Assembly: GCF_017309185.1 (NCBI RefSeq)
Contig: NZ_JAEKJZ010000001.1
Coordinates: 1,364,001-1,428,000 of the forward strand
Direction: 5' to 3'
DNA: 64,000 nt
Origin: Roseibium aggregatum
GTDB taxonomy: Bacteria; Pseudomonadota; Alphaproteobacteria; Rhizobiales; Stappiaceae
Part shown: one piece after another, positions 18,331 to 27,773 of the stretch
Layout: every line of letters starts with the position of its first letter
Numbering within the stretch: the first letter of the stretch is position 1
Made by a program: the position numbers and the translations under genes
The notes under the pieces: model-generated
The model's database searches: none
Seen by the model: the letters and a program-made list of their open reading frames with translations, nothing else
What the model was told of the DNA's origin: nothing

Positions 18331-20255
18331 ATCGTTTCTGAAATCGGTTCTGGGTGTTGGTCAAAAAGAACGAGTTTCATCGGCAGGGTTGGAACCTCGT
18401 AGGTTTCAAGGTCCAAACGCCAAAGGGTACCGACCGGATCTGCTTCCCCATCGGCTTGAAAGCCGAGCTTCTGAAAGTGATTGGCCACCATTGCGTTCTT
18501 GGCAGTAGGCAAATATTCGCCTACCAGATATTTGGCTCCTGACTGCTTGGCCGCGGAGGCCACAACTGAAAGTGCGGCTTCTTCCACTCGCCGGCCTAAC
18601 ACTCTGCAGCTCATGAGCCAGCTGTCGCAGATCCACTCCTGACTTCCTTTCTTGAATATCAGGACAGAAATCATGCCGTTGTCCCCGAACTTGTCGACCA
18701 GCCTAACTTGAAGATCGAATATGTCGGGGTCCGTTTCCATAGAAGCGACCTGGGCTTCCGTATAGCGGCGCGTCGTGAGATTGAACTGATTGGACTTGTT
18801 GATCAGTTGCGCAATTCTCGTTCGGCCGACTTTGTCGAATTGTTGAAGCGAACACGTCATGTCCAAAGAAAGCAAGTAATCGTCGTAGTTGCCGATTTGC
18901 TCCAGTGCGACAGCGCGTTCTGCGTTGGCTTTGTATTGATCGGGGCGCTTTGCATCGTCTGCGGAAAGCCCGACCGTTTCAAAGTAGCCTGCATGCGCCA
19001 AGGCTGAAGGGTAGAACGCGGGGTCATCGGGCAGCTCCGGAACAGCAACCTCCGGAAGCATCTGCCTTACCCTTTGTCTTTCTGCGGGGTTGTCGTCCAG
19101 AAAGGCGAGGGCATCAGTTCCTATGTTCAGCGTTTTGGCGACGTGCTGGATGTTTGTGGCCTTGTCATTCCAGTTTGCAAGGAAAACGGCAATGTCATCT
19201 TCCTTCAGCAACATGTCCGGGTGCTCGCGGAACGGCAACCGGGCAGCAGCATCCTCGTTCTTGGAAACGACAGCCAAGACAATACCGCGTTTTTTAAGGT
19301 CGAGCGCAAATGACTGAATCGCGAGAAAGGCCTCACCGTCCGCGGAGCCTTGCCCCAGTCTGATGCCTTCCACTCCATCATCGCCGATGACACCGCCCCA
19401 ACATGTGTTGTCGAGATCCAGCACCAGACATTTGCGCGACTTCCCGCGTATAGCAGAAAGGACCCTCGAAACGTGGTCTGCATAAAGGGGGACATAGTCC
19501 ATGGAGAACGGCAATTTGGCTCGGTGCCAGTAGCTGTGATCGAACCAGCTGGATCGTCCTATCTGACCCGCGAGATTGGCCACGTCTAGAATAACCGCCG
19601 AACTTTCGCTGGCAAGTTCGAACAGCGCACGATTGAAGGCTTCGATCATTGAACTGATCGATCCGTCAATTCGACGGTCGTAGTTCCCGCACCAGGGTTC
19701 AGCCGGCGCGGGCATGGTCTGAAGAATTGTCGTCGTTCCCCGGTGCGCCAGCGCACGCACGATTGCCTGAATTTTTGACAGGGCAATTGCGACTGTTTCG
19801 CTCGCGCTTTCCGCCGAAAAGTGAGGGGAAGACATACCAAGGCTACGGTAGTCGGAAACCACCAGCGCGACCTCAGGATTGAACGCCGCCAGGCCGCTTT
19901 CCGGATCTAACGCTTCTTGCACAGCCTGACCGTACGCGGGCGCATAAACTTCAGCAACAAATCCGTGGCGCGGACAACTTCCTTCGATTGCGGGTATGAG
20001 GTGTTCAGTCGTTCCGTCCGATAGAAGAGCGACCTTGACTTTTGTCAGTGCCGCCAACTTTCCTGAATTTTCCAGCTTTTTGATTGTTTTGGAAAAAGCG
20101 GTGAGCTGATCGACGTTCATCGCGCAGGAACCGAGGCGAACGAGATCATTCGGCTGCACGTTTTCCTCGCCTTCAACGAGTGATTTGCCTCGCTTCCTGA
20201 AATCGTTTGGCGCCGGGGGAAGCCAGCTCAAGCCCTTGAGCGAAAAATCACTCAT
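18327..20255 (-). CDS. FkbH-like HAD-IIIC family enzyme, predicted glyceryl-ACP loader
   Basis: About 642 residues from ATG 20255 (AAAGAG six bases upstream; a TTG further out is less likely). The central HAD domain carries CLVLDLDNTCWGGVIGDDG, with the D-x-D-x-T motif near residue 282, and VVSKNEDAAA and AFLDDNPAERQRV as motifs II and IV. The N-terminal 250 residues are the SGNH-like region usual in long FkbH proteins, and the C-terminus is a GNAT-like domain (FNLTTRRYTEAQV, WLMSCRVLGRRVEEAAL). Characterised FkbH enzymes dephosphorylate 1,3-bisphosphoglycerate and load D-glycerate as thioester on a carrier protein. The acyl carrier protein gene lies directly upstream. Confidence 0.9.
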   Translation of the reverse strand: MSDFSLKGLSWLPPAPNDFRKRGKSLVEGEENVQPNDLVRLGSCAMNVDQLTAFSKTIKKLENSGKLAALTKVKVALLSDGTTEHLIPAIEGSCPRHGFVAEVYAPAYGQAVQEALDPESGLAAFNPEVALVVSDYRSLGMSSPHFSAESASETVAIALSKIQAIVRALAHRGTTTILQTMPAPAEPWCGNYDRRIDGSISSMIEAFNRALFELASESSAVILDVANLAGQIGRSSWFDHSYWHRAKLPFSMDYVPLYADHVSRVLSAIRGKSRKCLVLDLDNTCWGGVIGDDGVEGIRLGQGSADGEAFLAIQSFALDLKKRGIVLAVVSKNEDAAARLPFREHPDMLLKEDDIAVFLANWNDKATNIQHVAKTLNIGTDALAFLDDNPAERQRVRQMLPEVAVPELPDDPAFYPSALAHAGYFETVGLSADDAKRPDQYKANAERAVALEQIGNYDDYLLSLDMTCSLQQFDKVGRTRIAQLINKSNQFNLTTRRYTEAQVASMETDPDIFDLQVRLVDKFGDNGMISVLIFKKGSQEWICDSWLMSCRVLGRRVEEAALSVVASAAKQSGAKYLVGEYLPTAKNAMVANHFQKLGFQADGEADPVGTLWRLDLETYEVPTLPMKLVLFDQHPEPISETI

Positions 20256-20291
20256 CGCGATCTCTTTCGTCAATTCTCTGGCGCTAATACG

Positions 20292-20534
20292 CTAGCCGAG
20301 TTTGTCACTAATGGAATCTACGAGGTCACCCACGCACTGCATTTTCTCTATTTCAGCGTTGGAGAAGCGTATCTTGAAGCTACGTTCGACAGCGGCCACA
20401 AGCCTAACGTGACTGAGACTGTCCCATTCTTCGACTTCTTCCGCGCTTGTAGAATCCTGCAAGTCAAAGTCATCCAAATCCATTACGTCCAAAAAAATAT
20501 CAGAGAGCTGTTCAAATATAGAAGATCTGTTCAT
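20292..20534 (-). CDS. Acyl carrier protein
   Basis: 80 residues from ATG 20534 (an in-frame GTG at 20555 would add seven). The four-helix carrier fold is indicated by EEWDSLSHVRLVAAVE with the phosphopantetheine-attachment Ser39 in DSL, and by the acidic N-terminal helix (DIFLDVMDLDDFDLQD). It is not the fatty-acid AcpP, whose surroundings and DSLD motif differ, but a dedicated carrier like FkbJ or DltC. It opens the leftward operon; the FkbH-like gene follows within 40 bases. It must be activated by a phosphopantetheinyl transferase encoded elsewhere. Confidence 0.9.
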   Translation of the reverse strand: MNRSSIFEQLSDIFLDVMDLDDFDLQDSTSAEEVEEWDSLSHVRLVAAVERSFKIRFSNAEIEKMQCVGDLVDSISDKLG

Positions 20535-20848
20535 ATTATGTTTTGCCTTGCGCACTCAGTACTGAACACCAACTTATCTATGAAAGAAGTTGTGTTGGAA
20601 TGAGTGATAGTTCAACGTTAACTGGGTTGCAAATTCGAAGACATTCGATTTGCGGCGCAGTATGGCAATCCTTTGCGTTTGTGACAAGAGGTCAATTATC
20701 TCAGGCGAGCGATGTGCCTCTTGCTAAGGGTGGGTGGTCGGTCCAGCTTTTCAGCGGTTGTCGAATGCGTTTCCGGGGTCGGGGCTGCTCGACTGCCCAA
20801 TGCAGGCAGCGTGCGCTTATTTCAGCCATTTGGTCAGTCCGGATTGGG

Positions 20849-21742
20849 CTACTTGGAGTAGTCATACTGAGGGCCGGGGTGGATCGGGAAGACACCGAAG
20901 CGCCGTTTATCGTCCAGCACCCGTTTCACAATCTCGACTGTGATTTCGTCGCTTTCCGTCGCAAATCCGTAAAGCAGTGCGGTATCGCACAAGGTGTTTA
21001 TAAGGCGAGGGGTGCCCTGCGTTGCGTAAAAAACCAGATCGCAGGCTCCGGAGGTGAAGAGTGGCCTTGTCGCTCCGGCCACTTCCAGACGGTGTTCGAT
21101 GTATCCCTTGACTTCCTGCTGATCCAGAAAGGAAAGGTGAAAATCGGAAGACACCCTTTGGACAAACTGCCTCAGGCTGGGCGCGGCCAGGAGGGTCTTC
21201 AACTCGGGTTGACCGCTCAGGACAATCTGCAGCAACTCCCGCTCATGGGTGTTCAAGTTCGACAACATGCGCAACTCTTCGAGAGTTTCAGCCCCGAGGT
21301 TTTGCGCTTCGTCCACGATGAGGACGGTTCGCCGCCCAAGACTGTGTTGCTCTAGTAGAAAATCCTTGAAACGCTTGTAGAGAGCGACATGCGAGCCGGA
21401 TTCGAAGTCCTGGTCGAAAGCCATCAGGACCCATTCCAGCAGGTCGCCACCACCACCCGTGTTCGCGAGTAGACCGACTGCAACGTCGCCTGGAAGCTTG
21501 CTCAGCAGGTGCTGGATCAAAGTCGTTTTGCCGGCGCCAACTTCTCCGGTGATCACAGTGAAACCGGCGTGATTGACGATACCATATTCCAGCATGGCAA
21601 ATGCCATGCTGTGTGGCCCCGCCCAATAGATAAAACGTGGATCGGGGACCAGTGCAAACGGCTTTGTCAAGAGACCGTAATACGGCTCATACATCATTGT
21701 CCCCGGTGTCGGTGGAGGTTCAATTTTTAAGTTTGCTTGCAT
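20849..21742 (-). CDS. XrtA/PEP-CTERM-type ExeA-like AAA ATPase
   Basis: 297 residues. MMYEPYYGLLTKPFALVPDPRFIYW is the characteristic opening of the ATPase found in exosortase-linked polysaccharide loci. Walker A is GEVGAGKTT (66-74), Walker B is VLIVDEAQNL, followed by sensor 1 LQIVLSGQPELK and the arginine-rich HRLEVAGATRP region. Homologues relate to ExeA/GspA, which energise assembly of envelope complexes. The true start may be ATG 21697 or 21694, which follow a GGGG and give the usual MYEPYYGL beginning; the 5' extension is weakly supported. It is the right-hand neighbour of the tyrosine kinase on the same strand with a 515-base gap. Confidence 0.85.
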   Translation of the reverse strand: MQANLKIEPPPTPGTMMYEPYYGLLTKPFALVPDPRFIYWAGPHSMAFAMLEYGIVNHAGFTVITGEVGAGKTTLIQHLLSKLPGDVAVGLLANTGGGGDLLEWVLMAFDQDFESGSHVALYKRFKDFLLEQHSLGRRTVLIVDEAQNLGAETLEELRMLSNLNTHERELLQIVLSGQPELKTLLAAPSLRQFVQRVSSDFHLSFLDQQEVKGYIEHRLEVAGATRPLFTSGACDLVFYATQGTPRLINTLCDTALLYGFATESDEITVEIVKRVLDDKRRFGVFPIHPGPQYDYSK

Positions 21743-22257
21743 CGGCTTTTTTCAGCAAACCATATTACCTAATAAACAGACTTTGTTGCAGTGCAAGCGT
21801 TTTCCATTGATTGCACTAAGCAAGAGTTGGAATCATTGTTCAACAAATAACTCTAGGAATGGTAAATTCCCTGGCTGCAAATTTTGCCGGGCTTTTCAAG
21901 TGAAAACAATTTGCCGTCATCGGGTTTTAATCATCGCCTAAAGGATCATGGTAAGAGACGATTGCGGCAGAAACTCAGCAGGCGACCAGTTTTTGAAACA
22001 GGGTGCAGCTTCATCGTTCAATGATCTAGGCCGGAGCAGAAAACGACTTGTCCGGCTGATATTCCCTTTCGGTTCATTGGCCAGTAAATCTCAAATCTGT
22101 TCGAGCTGGTATCAATTAGAAATCAGCAACTTTTGGATCGGGACTCGAGGAGAGGGGTTTCTGCCTCGACGTTTTTCTTTCAAGAAAGGCAGTACTCAAG
22201 TCAATCTGATCCGATGCTGGAGCAAGGCTGTTTTTGTGAAGCACCCGAAGGGATCGA
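21743..22257. other. Intergenic region in the exosortase locus
   Basis: 515 bases between the ATPase start and the tyrosine-kinase stop, both genes reading left. The part next to the ATPase is AT-rich and should contain its promoter. I found no convincing gene. A near match to a -24/-12 sigma-54 element has a spacing one base too short. Confidence 0.4.
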
Positions 22258-23085
22258 TCAATAGTAGTATTCTTCAGTCGATGCGTTTTCACACTTGTTC
22301 AGAACCAGGCCGAGAAGCTTGTCCAGTTCGCTTATCTGCAATTCGCATTCGTCCACTTCGGTCGTTGTCGTCGTACCGGCGGCAACGACCAGTAATGCGG
22401 TATCTACACGTGGAAGGAAGGCCAAGGCGTCGTCGCTGCTCCGCATCGGCGGCAGGTCGAAGACGACGACATCGGGCGTCAGGGACGTCTGAATGAAACT
22501 GAAAAGGTCCAGCATGTTGGGAGCCTGAATCAGTTCCGATGACGACGGCGTGTGGCCGCTGTTCAAACCGACGATCAGATTTTCATCCACCTGAACGAAA
22601 CAGTCCTCGGGCTTCGCCCTTCCAAGCAGGAATTGAGCGATGGAGGACTTGGGCTCGACATTCAGCGTCGGAGCGATGGAAGGTCTCTTGAGATCCAGGT
22701 CGACCAGAACCGTTTTCAGGCCCGGCGACCGCGCCAGGCTGAAAGCCAGATTGAGGGATACCATGGTCTTTCCGCAACCGGGCGTCGGCGAGGTAACCGC
22801 AAGCGTCTTCCATTTGTTGTCGAACATTGCCTTCCTGACACGGGTTCGCAGCAAATTGAAGGCAATATGGTTCGGATCGCTCATCGACTGGGAAACGATG
22901 CGCTTCTTCTCCAGATGTTTTGGGTCAATTTTCACTGTGCGCAGAGCGGGGGGCGCCGTGTCCCGCACCTTCTGAGAGCTGGTCGGGCTGGGCTTGACCT
23001 GCACCGGTGTGACCGTTTTTTCCGCAGGCTGGTGGTTTTCACTCAGCACGCCGGCTTTTTGCAGAGCGCTTTTGATATGTTCCAC
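22258..23085 (-). CDS. Tyrosine autokinase of the CpsD/CapB type, exosortase-locus form
   Basis: 275 residues, GTG start with GGAG seven bases upstream. Walker A TSPTPGCGKT is at 98-107, Walker A' VLVDLDLKRP at 126-135 and Walker B VVVFDLPP at 206-213. The C-terminus ends in EEYYY, a short tyrosine cluster that is the expected autophosphorylation tail. Bacterial tyrosine kinases of this type cycle with a Wzz-like membrane activator to regulate polysaccharide polymerisation and export; here the activator is a separate protein encoded directly upstream (23378-24931). The unusual P-loop ending GCGKT rather than GEGKS is still a valid Walker A. Confidence 0.9.
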   Translation of the reverse strand: MEHIKSALQKAGVLSENHQPAEKTVTPVQVKPSPTSSQKVRDTAPPALRTVKIDPKHLEKKRIVSQSMSDPNHIAFNLLRTRVRKAMFDNKWKTLAVTSPTPGCGKTMVSLNLAFSLARSPGLKTVLVDLDLKRPSIAPTLNVEPKSSIAQFLLGRAKPEDCFVQVDENLIVGLNSGHTPSSSELIQAPNMLDLFSFIQTSLTPDVVVFDLPPMRSSDDALAFLPRVDTALLVVAAGTTTTTEVDECELQISELDKLLGLVLNKCENASTEEYYY

Positions 23086-23377
23086 TCATATTCTCCGATT
23101 CAGGCTGTCTAAAGCACGGTCCAAAAAACTCAGATTTGCGTCAAACCCGCAAAGGAGAGTGAGCGATCGTCTGCAGAGCAATGGGTGCGCAAAATGCAAA
23201 GGCTTTGCTCCAAATCTTCAGAGCCGGATCAGCGGCCTTCGGCTCGACCGGAAACCATGCGGCTCGTAAGCCGTAAAATTTCGAAAACCTTCCCGGTCTC
23301 CAGCTATTTCGAATCTTGAACACAGCCATTTCCCGATCGCCCCTAAAACTGAAGTTGTGATCCCGTGCTCTGGACTG

Positions 23378-24931
23378 TCAAGGTAGGCTGAGGTTTGGTA
23401 ACAGAGGCTGAATCTTTTCCAGAACACGTTCTGCAATCAGATCCAGCGGCAGCACAAAAACATGCACAAGTGCAAGCACGGCGGCGATTCCCGCGATAGT
23501 GATCACTGTTATCGAGAGCCGGCGCACCAATCTTGCCCGGCGCTCTTCTTCCGTCATCATGTAAGGAATAACTGCGATCGGGCGAAGTTGTAAACGCCGT
23601 TCCAGATCGCTCGCAGTGCGAATGCTTTTATCCAGAAACTCCAGAAGAAGAGCGAGCCCCACGCCAATCGCGACACCGCCGGCTCCGCCAGCAAGAACGA
23701 TCAGTTTCCTGTCTGGCTTGGAAGGCTTTTCCGGAACCGTGGCCTGTTCGAGCACTTCGAAACGCTCGGCCTGCCGGTCCTGTTCGAGTCGTTCTCCGAT
23801 TTGAGCGTCGGTCAGTTTCGCTTTCGTCTGGCTGTATTCCCGTTGCAGGTTCTCGTACTCGCGGTTCATCGCGGCAAGTTCAACTTCGATCACCGGCGTT
23901 GATGAAATGCTTTTCTTCAGATCGTCGGCTCTAGTTTTAAGTTCGTTCCGGCGCCCTTTGAGCAGTTCCATTCTGGTATTGGGATCAGCGGTATAGCCCT
24001 GCTGCGCCAGTTGAGCCTTGATTGCCGTGATTTCGATTTCGGCCTGGGCGATCTGCCGCTCAAGGTCAGCCATGGTCTTCTTGGACACATACCCTTTTTC
24101 GGCCAGAGGAGTAAGCAGCTCACGGCGTTCCACAAAAGCGTCGTAATTGAGTTGCTGGGACTGAAGCCGAAAGTCCAGCTGTTGAGTGCTCAGCTCATCG
24201 CTACCCGCGTCACCCGTGCTGATTTGTTCCGCGAGTCTGATTTCCTGATCGATTTGAGCGATCTGCGCATTGACTTCGCTAAGTTCGACACGGCGGTCAG
24301 TCAGTGTTTCTGGAAGTGCTGCTTCGTTTTCCCGTTTGAAGGACGCGATCTTGGCCTCAAGTGCGAGAAGGTTGGTTTCCAGTGTGCGCAGCTGCTGTTG
24401 GAAAAAGTTACTGGTTTCCGCAGCGCGGCCGAGCCGGGTTTCCAGGTTTCTGGAAAGAATTGAAGAGACCAGCTCGTTCGTGACCCGAGCGACGGTCGTT
24501 GCCTCCGGATATTGAAAGGAGACATTGAAACCGACTATTTCCGTATTTCTGCGCGATGCGGCGACATCGATTTGGTCGATCGTGATTGCGGCGCGCATGG
24601 CATCCACAATCGAGGTTGGAGAGGGAACCTCCTCTCCGTTTCGATAAAGGGCAAACTTGTCGGCAATACTGAGCAGGTTCTCGCGGGCCAGAAGACGCTG
24701 CTCGATCACCTTGATGCGTTCGCTCGGACTGGCCGTGACCGTGGAAGACGCCAACTCGCTCGGGATGCGTTGGGACTCGATCAGAATAACTGCCTTCGAT
24801 TCGTAACTGCGCGGCAGCATATAGGCGACGACAACCGTTACTGCGAAAACGACCACCGCAGGAAGAATTACATACAGGTATCGGCGTCGAACGATCGCCC
24901 AAATTCCATTTAGATCAAAGCTATCTTCCAT
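23378..24931 (-). CDS. GNVR/Wzz-type chain-length determinant of the exosortase system
   Basis: 517 residues. An N-terminal membrane helix (YLYVILPAVVVFAVTVVVAYML) follows the short cytoplasmic part; the periplasmic region (about 60-420) is rich in coiled-coil segments such as the stretch from ETSNFFQQQLRTLETN on. A second helix (LIVLAGGAGGVAIGVGLALLLEFLD) closes the Wzz unit and a third hydrophobic segment (VITIAGIAAVLALVHVFVL) lies near the C-terminus, as in XrtA-linked members. It lacks a kinase domain; the kinase is the next gene downstream. Together they set chain length and gate export. AGGA lies a few bases before ATG 24931. Confidence 0.88.
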   Translation of the reverse strand: MEDSFDLNGIWAIVRRRYLYVILPAVVVFAVTVVVAYMLPRSYESKAVILIESQRIPSELASSTVTASPSERIKVIEQRLLARENLLSIADKFALYRNGEEVPSPTSIVDAMRAAITIDQIDVAASRRNTEIVGFNVSFQYPEATTVARVTNELVSSILSRNLETRLGRAAETSNFFQQQLRTLETNLLALEAKIASFKRENEAALPETLTDRRVELSEVNAQIAQIDQEIRLAEQISTGDAGSDELSTQQLDFRLQSQQLNYDAFVERRELLTPLAEKGYVSKKTMADLERQIAQAEIEITAIKAQLAQQGYTADPNTRMELLKGRRNELKTRADDLKKSISSTPVIEVELAAMNREYENLQREYSQTKAKLTDAQIGERLEQDRQAERFEVLEQATVPEKPSKPDRKLIVLAGGAGGVAIGVGLALLLEFLDKSIRTASDLERRLQLRPIAVIPYMMTEEERRARLVRRLSITVITIAGIAAVLALVHVFVLPLDLIAERVLEKIQPLLPNLSLP

Positions 24932-24985
24932 TGATCCTAACCATTGTTGCCCAATCCGCGCATATTGAAGCCAGTATGAAACAGT

Positions 24986-27433
24986 TTAATTATTCTCTAC
25001 CGCCGACGGCGCGTTTTTCAGGTCATCCAAGTGTTTTTCCGCATTCGCCAGATCCTCTTCGGTCATCAGAGTTCTAAGCTCCAATGCCTTCTCAAAAGTT
25101 TCTATGGCTTGCTCGGTTTGGCCCGCAGCCGCGAGAACCATTCCCAGGTGGTATTGCGCCAAACCGAGATCAGGGAGCTTTTGAGCGGCCGACCGGAGCA
25201 GGGGAAGAGCAGAGGAGTATTCGCCTCTCAGATAGTAGATCCACCCAAGTGTATCGAGATATTGCGGGATTTCGGAGTTCCGGAAGCGCTGCGCGATCTC
25301 AAACGCACGCTCCAGCGACTGTTCGTCCCCACGGCGCTCCGAAAGCAGGCTGGCGAGATCGTTTGCGACAACGGTCGACTGCGGATCCTGTGCGAACATG
25401 TCTTCGTACTCGGCGATGGCCTCGTCGAAACGTTCCGTTTGTTGCATGATCGACGTCAGCATGAGGCGGAGAGCTGCGCTGCCGGGATCTTTTTTCATGC
25501 CGTCGCGTACCGCCTTTTCGGCTTCGTCGAGATTTCGGGTTGAGATATAAAACTGAGCGAGCGATGTGTCCCCGAGCGCGCCCTCGTCATTTGTGGCAGC
25601 CGCCTTGAACGCCTTCTCTGCTTCATCGATCCGACCCATGGACGTGTAAACCGAGCCAAGCAGGGTTTGCGCCAAAATGTTTGTGGGCTCGGTTTCCAAT
25701 ACCGATTCAAGGTGTGAGATAGCGGCTTCGTGCTGTCCGGATTGAACATAGGCCCTGATCAGAGAAGGCAAAATGTCTTGCTGGTTCTCAGTACTGGCAA
25801 ACGAATCCTCCAGAACCTTGAGACTGTCGGCGCGTCTGTCCAGACCCTCAAGTGCTGCGGCAGTAATCTTGTCTGCCGTTCCTGCCTCGCCGGACTCTTC
25901 AAGCTTGCGCAAGGTTTCTGCGACCTGTTGAGCGCCGAGCCAGTCCTGGGTCGCGAGTTTCAACTGGGCCAGAAGCTTGAGGGTTTCGACATTCGTCGGT
26001 GCATTTTCCCGAATTGCTTCCAGGACGCGATGCGCTTGCTCGACTTTTCCGTGCCTCAGGAGAAATTGCACCATCGGCAAGCCCGCCGTGGGTGAATTTT
26101 TGGTAAGGGCCAAGGCCTTGGCATATTGTTCTTCAGCCAAAGCCGAAGACCCGTTTCTCTCATAGGCGCTTGCCAGCATCCCGTTCAGTTGCGCGTTCTC
26201 GGGGGCCTCATTCAAAGCGACCAGAATATCGTCGACAGCAGAGGCGCTGTCGTTGGTCAAAAGCTTGACGGAGGCACGTAACCGCAAGGCGTCGACGTTC
26301 TTCTTGTCATTGGCGAGAACTTCGTTCGCCAGCTCCTCTGCCCGATCCAATTCTTCGGTGTCGACGAACATGGCGCCAAGGATATTCCGGACCCGGTTTT
26401 GAGTTTGGTCGTCCTTTGTATCTGTCAAGATCGATTGCATGAGGTCGATCGCTTCCGTCTGAGCGCCGGAAGTGAACAGCAAACGACCCAATGCTATGCG
26501 CAAGTCCAAGCTTTCACCGCTTTGTTCATCGCGTTGCTTGATAATTTTTTCAAGCTCATCACGCGCGGAATCCATGTCCTTGTACGTGTTGAGGAAGGCG
26601 ATCAGTTGGAGCTGTGCAGAATCGTTGGCCGGATTATTGGTTGCATATTGGCGAACGATGAGTTCCGCGTCGTCTTTACGATCCTTGCTCAAATACCATC
26701 TGGCCCAAGCCTGAGTGAAGGCAGGTTGCTCGGGATAAAGCTCAACCAGTTTGCCGAAAAGCTGTTCTATGCCCGGCTCGTCTCCCAAAGCGTCGAGAGC
26801 GGAAAGCCGCAGGACCTGCAGCCCGATGTCTCCCTCGCTCCTTTCGGGGGTCTTGGCGAGATATTCCAATGCTCCGGCCGGATCGGAAGCCATCATTCGC
26901 GAAGTGGCTAGGACGACCAGAGCGTCGACAAGTTCAGGGTCCGATTTGAGCGCGTCCTTAGCCAGGCGCTCGGCTTCTTCTCGTTTGCCGGTTCTCAAAG
27001 CGATTGCCGCCTGTGCGACAAGGGTTTCAGAATTGTCACTGTCGAGCGCGGTGACCTGATCGATGTATTTCTGAGCGGCATCAACCTGGTTCGCGGCCAG
27101 GAGCATGTAAATCAGCTTGAAGCGAACCGGCAGGTGTTCGGGATCTTGTTCAGCAACAGAGGTGTATATTCTGAAGGCCGGCTGGATTTCTCCCTGTCGC
27201 TCGACAACGTTTCCAAGGGCGTACAATGCTTCCACATTGTCTTTGTCGAGTTTCAGCGCGTTGCGGAATTCCAGACCGGCTTTGACGAACTCTCCCTGGT
27301 CCGCAAGTTCAACACCACGATCATAGTGAGCTTGCGCCCGTTCTTCGGAAGAACTGCAGCCGGCAAGGTACAATACACTAACTGAAAGGAAAATTGGGGT
27401 GACGACCTTGCGGAAACGAGGTGCCAGGCTCAT
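24986..27433 (-). CDS. prsT: PrsT-type TPR lipoprotein of the exosortase system
   Basis: About 815 residues from ATG 27433, which follows AGGAG by nine bases. A lipoprotein signal ends in LYLAGC, so the protein is exported and lipidated. The rest is a near-continuous array of tetratricopeptide repeats, for example HYDRGVELADQGEFVKAG and ALEALYALGN-like units through to ALPLLRSAAQKLPDLGLAQYHLGMVLAAAGQTEQAIETFEKALEL. Length and layout match the PEP-CTERM system TPR-repeat protein PrsT. TPR lipoproteins in polysaccharide loci act as periplasmic or outer-membrane scaffolds for synthesis and export. It heads the leftward run PrsT, chain-length protein, kinase, ATPase. Confidence 0.85.
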   Translation of the reverse strand: MSLAPRFRKVVTPIFLSVSVLYLAGCSSSEERAQAHYDRGVELADQGEFVKAGLEFRNALKLDKDNVEALYALGNVVERQGEIQPAFRIYTSVAEQDPEHLPVRFKLIYMLLAANQVDAAQKYIDQVTALDSDNSETLVAQAAIALRTGKREEAERLAKDALKSDPELVDALVVLATSRMMASDPAGALEYLAKTPERSEGDIGLQVLRLSALDALGDEPGIEQLFGKLVELYPEQPAFTQAWARWYLSKDRKDDAELIVRQYATNNPANDSAQLQLIAFLNTYKDMDSARDELEKIIKQRDEQSGESLDLRIALGRLLFTSGAQTEAIDLMQSILTDTKDDQTQNRVRNILGAMFVDTEELDRAEELANEVLANDKKNVDALRLRASVKLLTNDSASAVDDILVALNEAPENAQLNGMLASAYERNGSSALAEEQYAKALALTKNSPTAGLPMVQFLLRHGKVEQAHRVLEAIRENAPTNVETLKLLAQLKLATQDWLGAQQVAETLRKLEESGEAGTADKITAAALEGLDRRADSLKVLEDSFASTENQQDILPSLIRAYVQSGQHEAAISHLESVLETEPTNILAQTLLGSVYTSMGRIDEAEKAFKAAATNDEGALGDTSLAQFYISTRNLDEAEKAVRDGMKKDPGSAALRLMLTSIMQQTERFDEAIAEYEDMFAQDPQSTVVANDLASLLSERRGDEQSLERAFEIAQRFRNSEIPQYLDTLGWIYYLRGEYSSALPLLRSAAQKLPDLGLAQYHLGMVLAAAGQTEQAIETFEKALELRTLMTEEDLANAEKHLDDLKNAPSAVENN

Positions 27434-27469
27434 TAATCCATGCTCCTGCAATTTAGAAATACGAACCAT

Positions 27470-27773
27470 TGTTAAATACGCCTTGTGTTGGCGAAGTTCG
27501 AGTAACGATTTTTTAATACTGGGATTAGGGTTAAAACGCTAGAAGCCAATATATTGAGGCTGTTTTTAGGCGGCAAGCCTTTCAGAATTTTTAAAAAACC
27601 GATCGTTTCGCCACCCGGATGTTGCAGATGACTGTTTCGTGAATTCAAGTAGCAGCACGAGAGGGCGAAAACGACTTGTAAAAGCGATGGTTTTAACCGC
27701 GCCCGGTGCGGCTATCGCCATTTGGCCCCGGTCCTGGTCCAAACTGCCTTGTGCCGGGTCCGGAAACGCAGCA
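27470..27773. other. Non-coding region upstream of prsT
   Basis: About 300 bases, AT-rich near prsT and GC-rich further right. It must contain the promoter of the leftward prsT unit; no clear motif or gene is seen. Confidence 0.4.

Noticed and set aside
21743-21840. Sigma-54 -24/-12 promoter upstream of the ATPase gene
   Set aside because: The reverse strand has TGGAAAACGCTTGCA, but the GG to GC spacing is nine rather than ten bases and the -24 block is poor.
23378-24931. Reading the GNVR protein and following kinase as a split (frameshifted) Wzc-like fusion
   Set aside because: The kinase has its own GTG start and ribosome site and a 292-base gap precedes it; separate proteins are the norm in exosortase loci.
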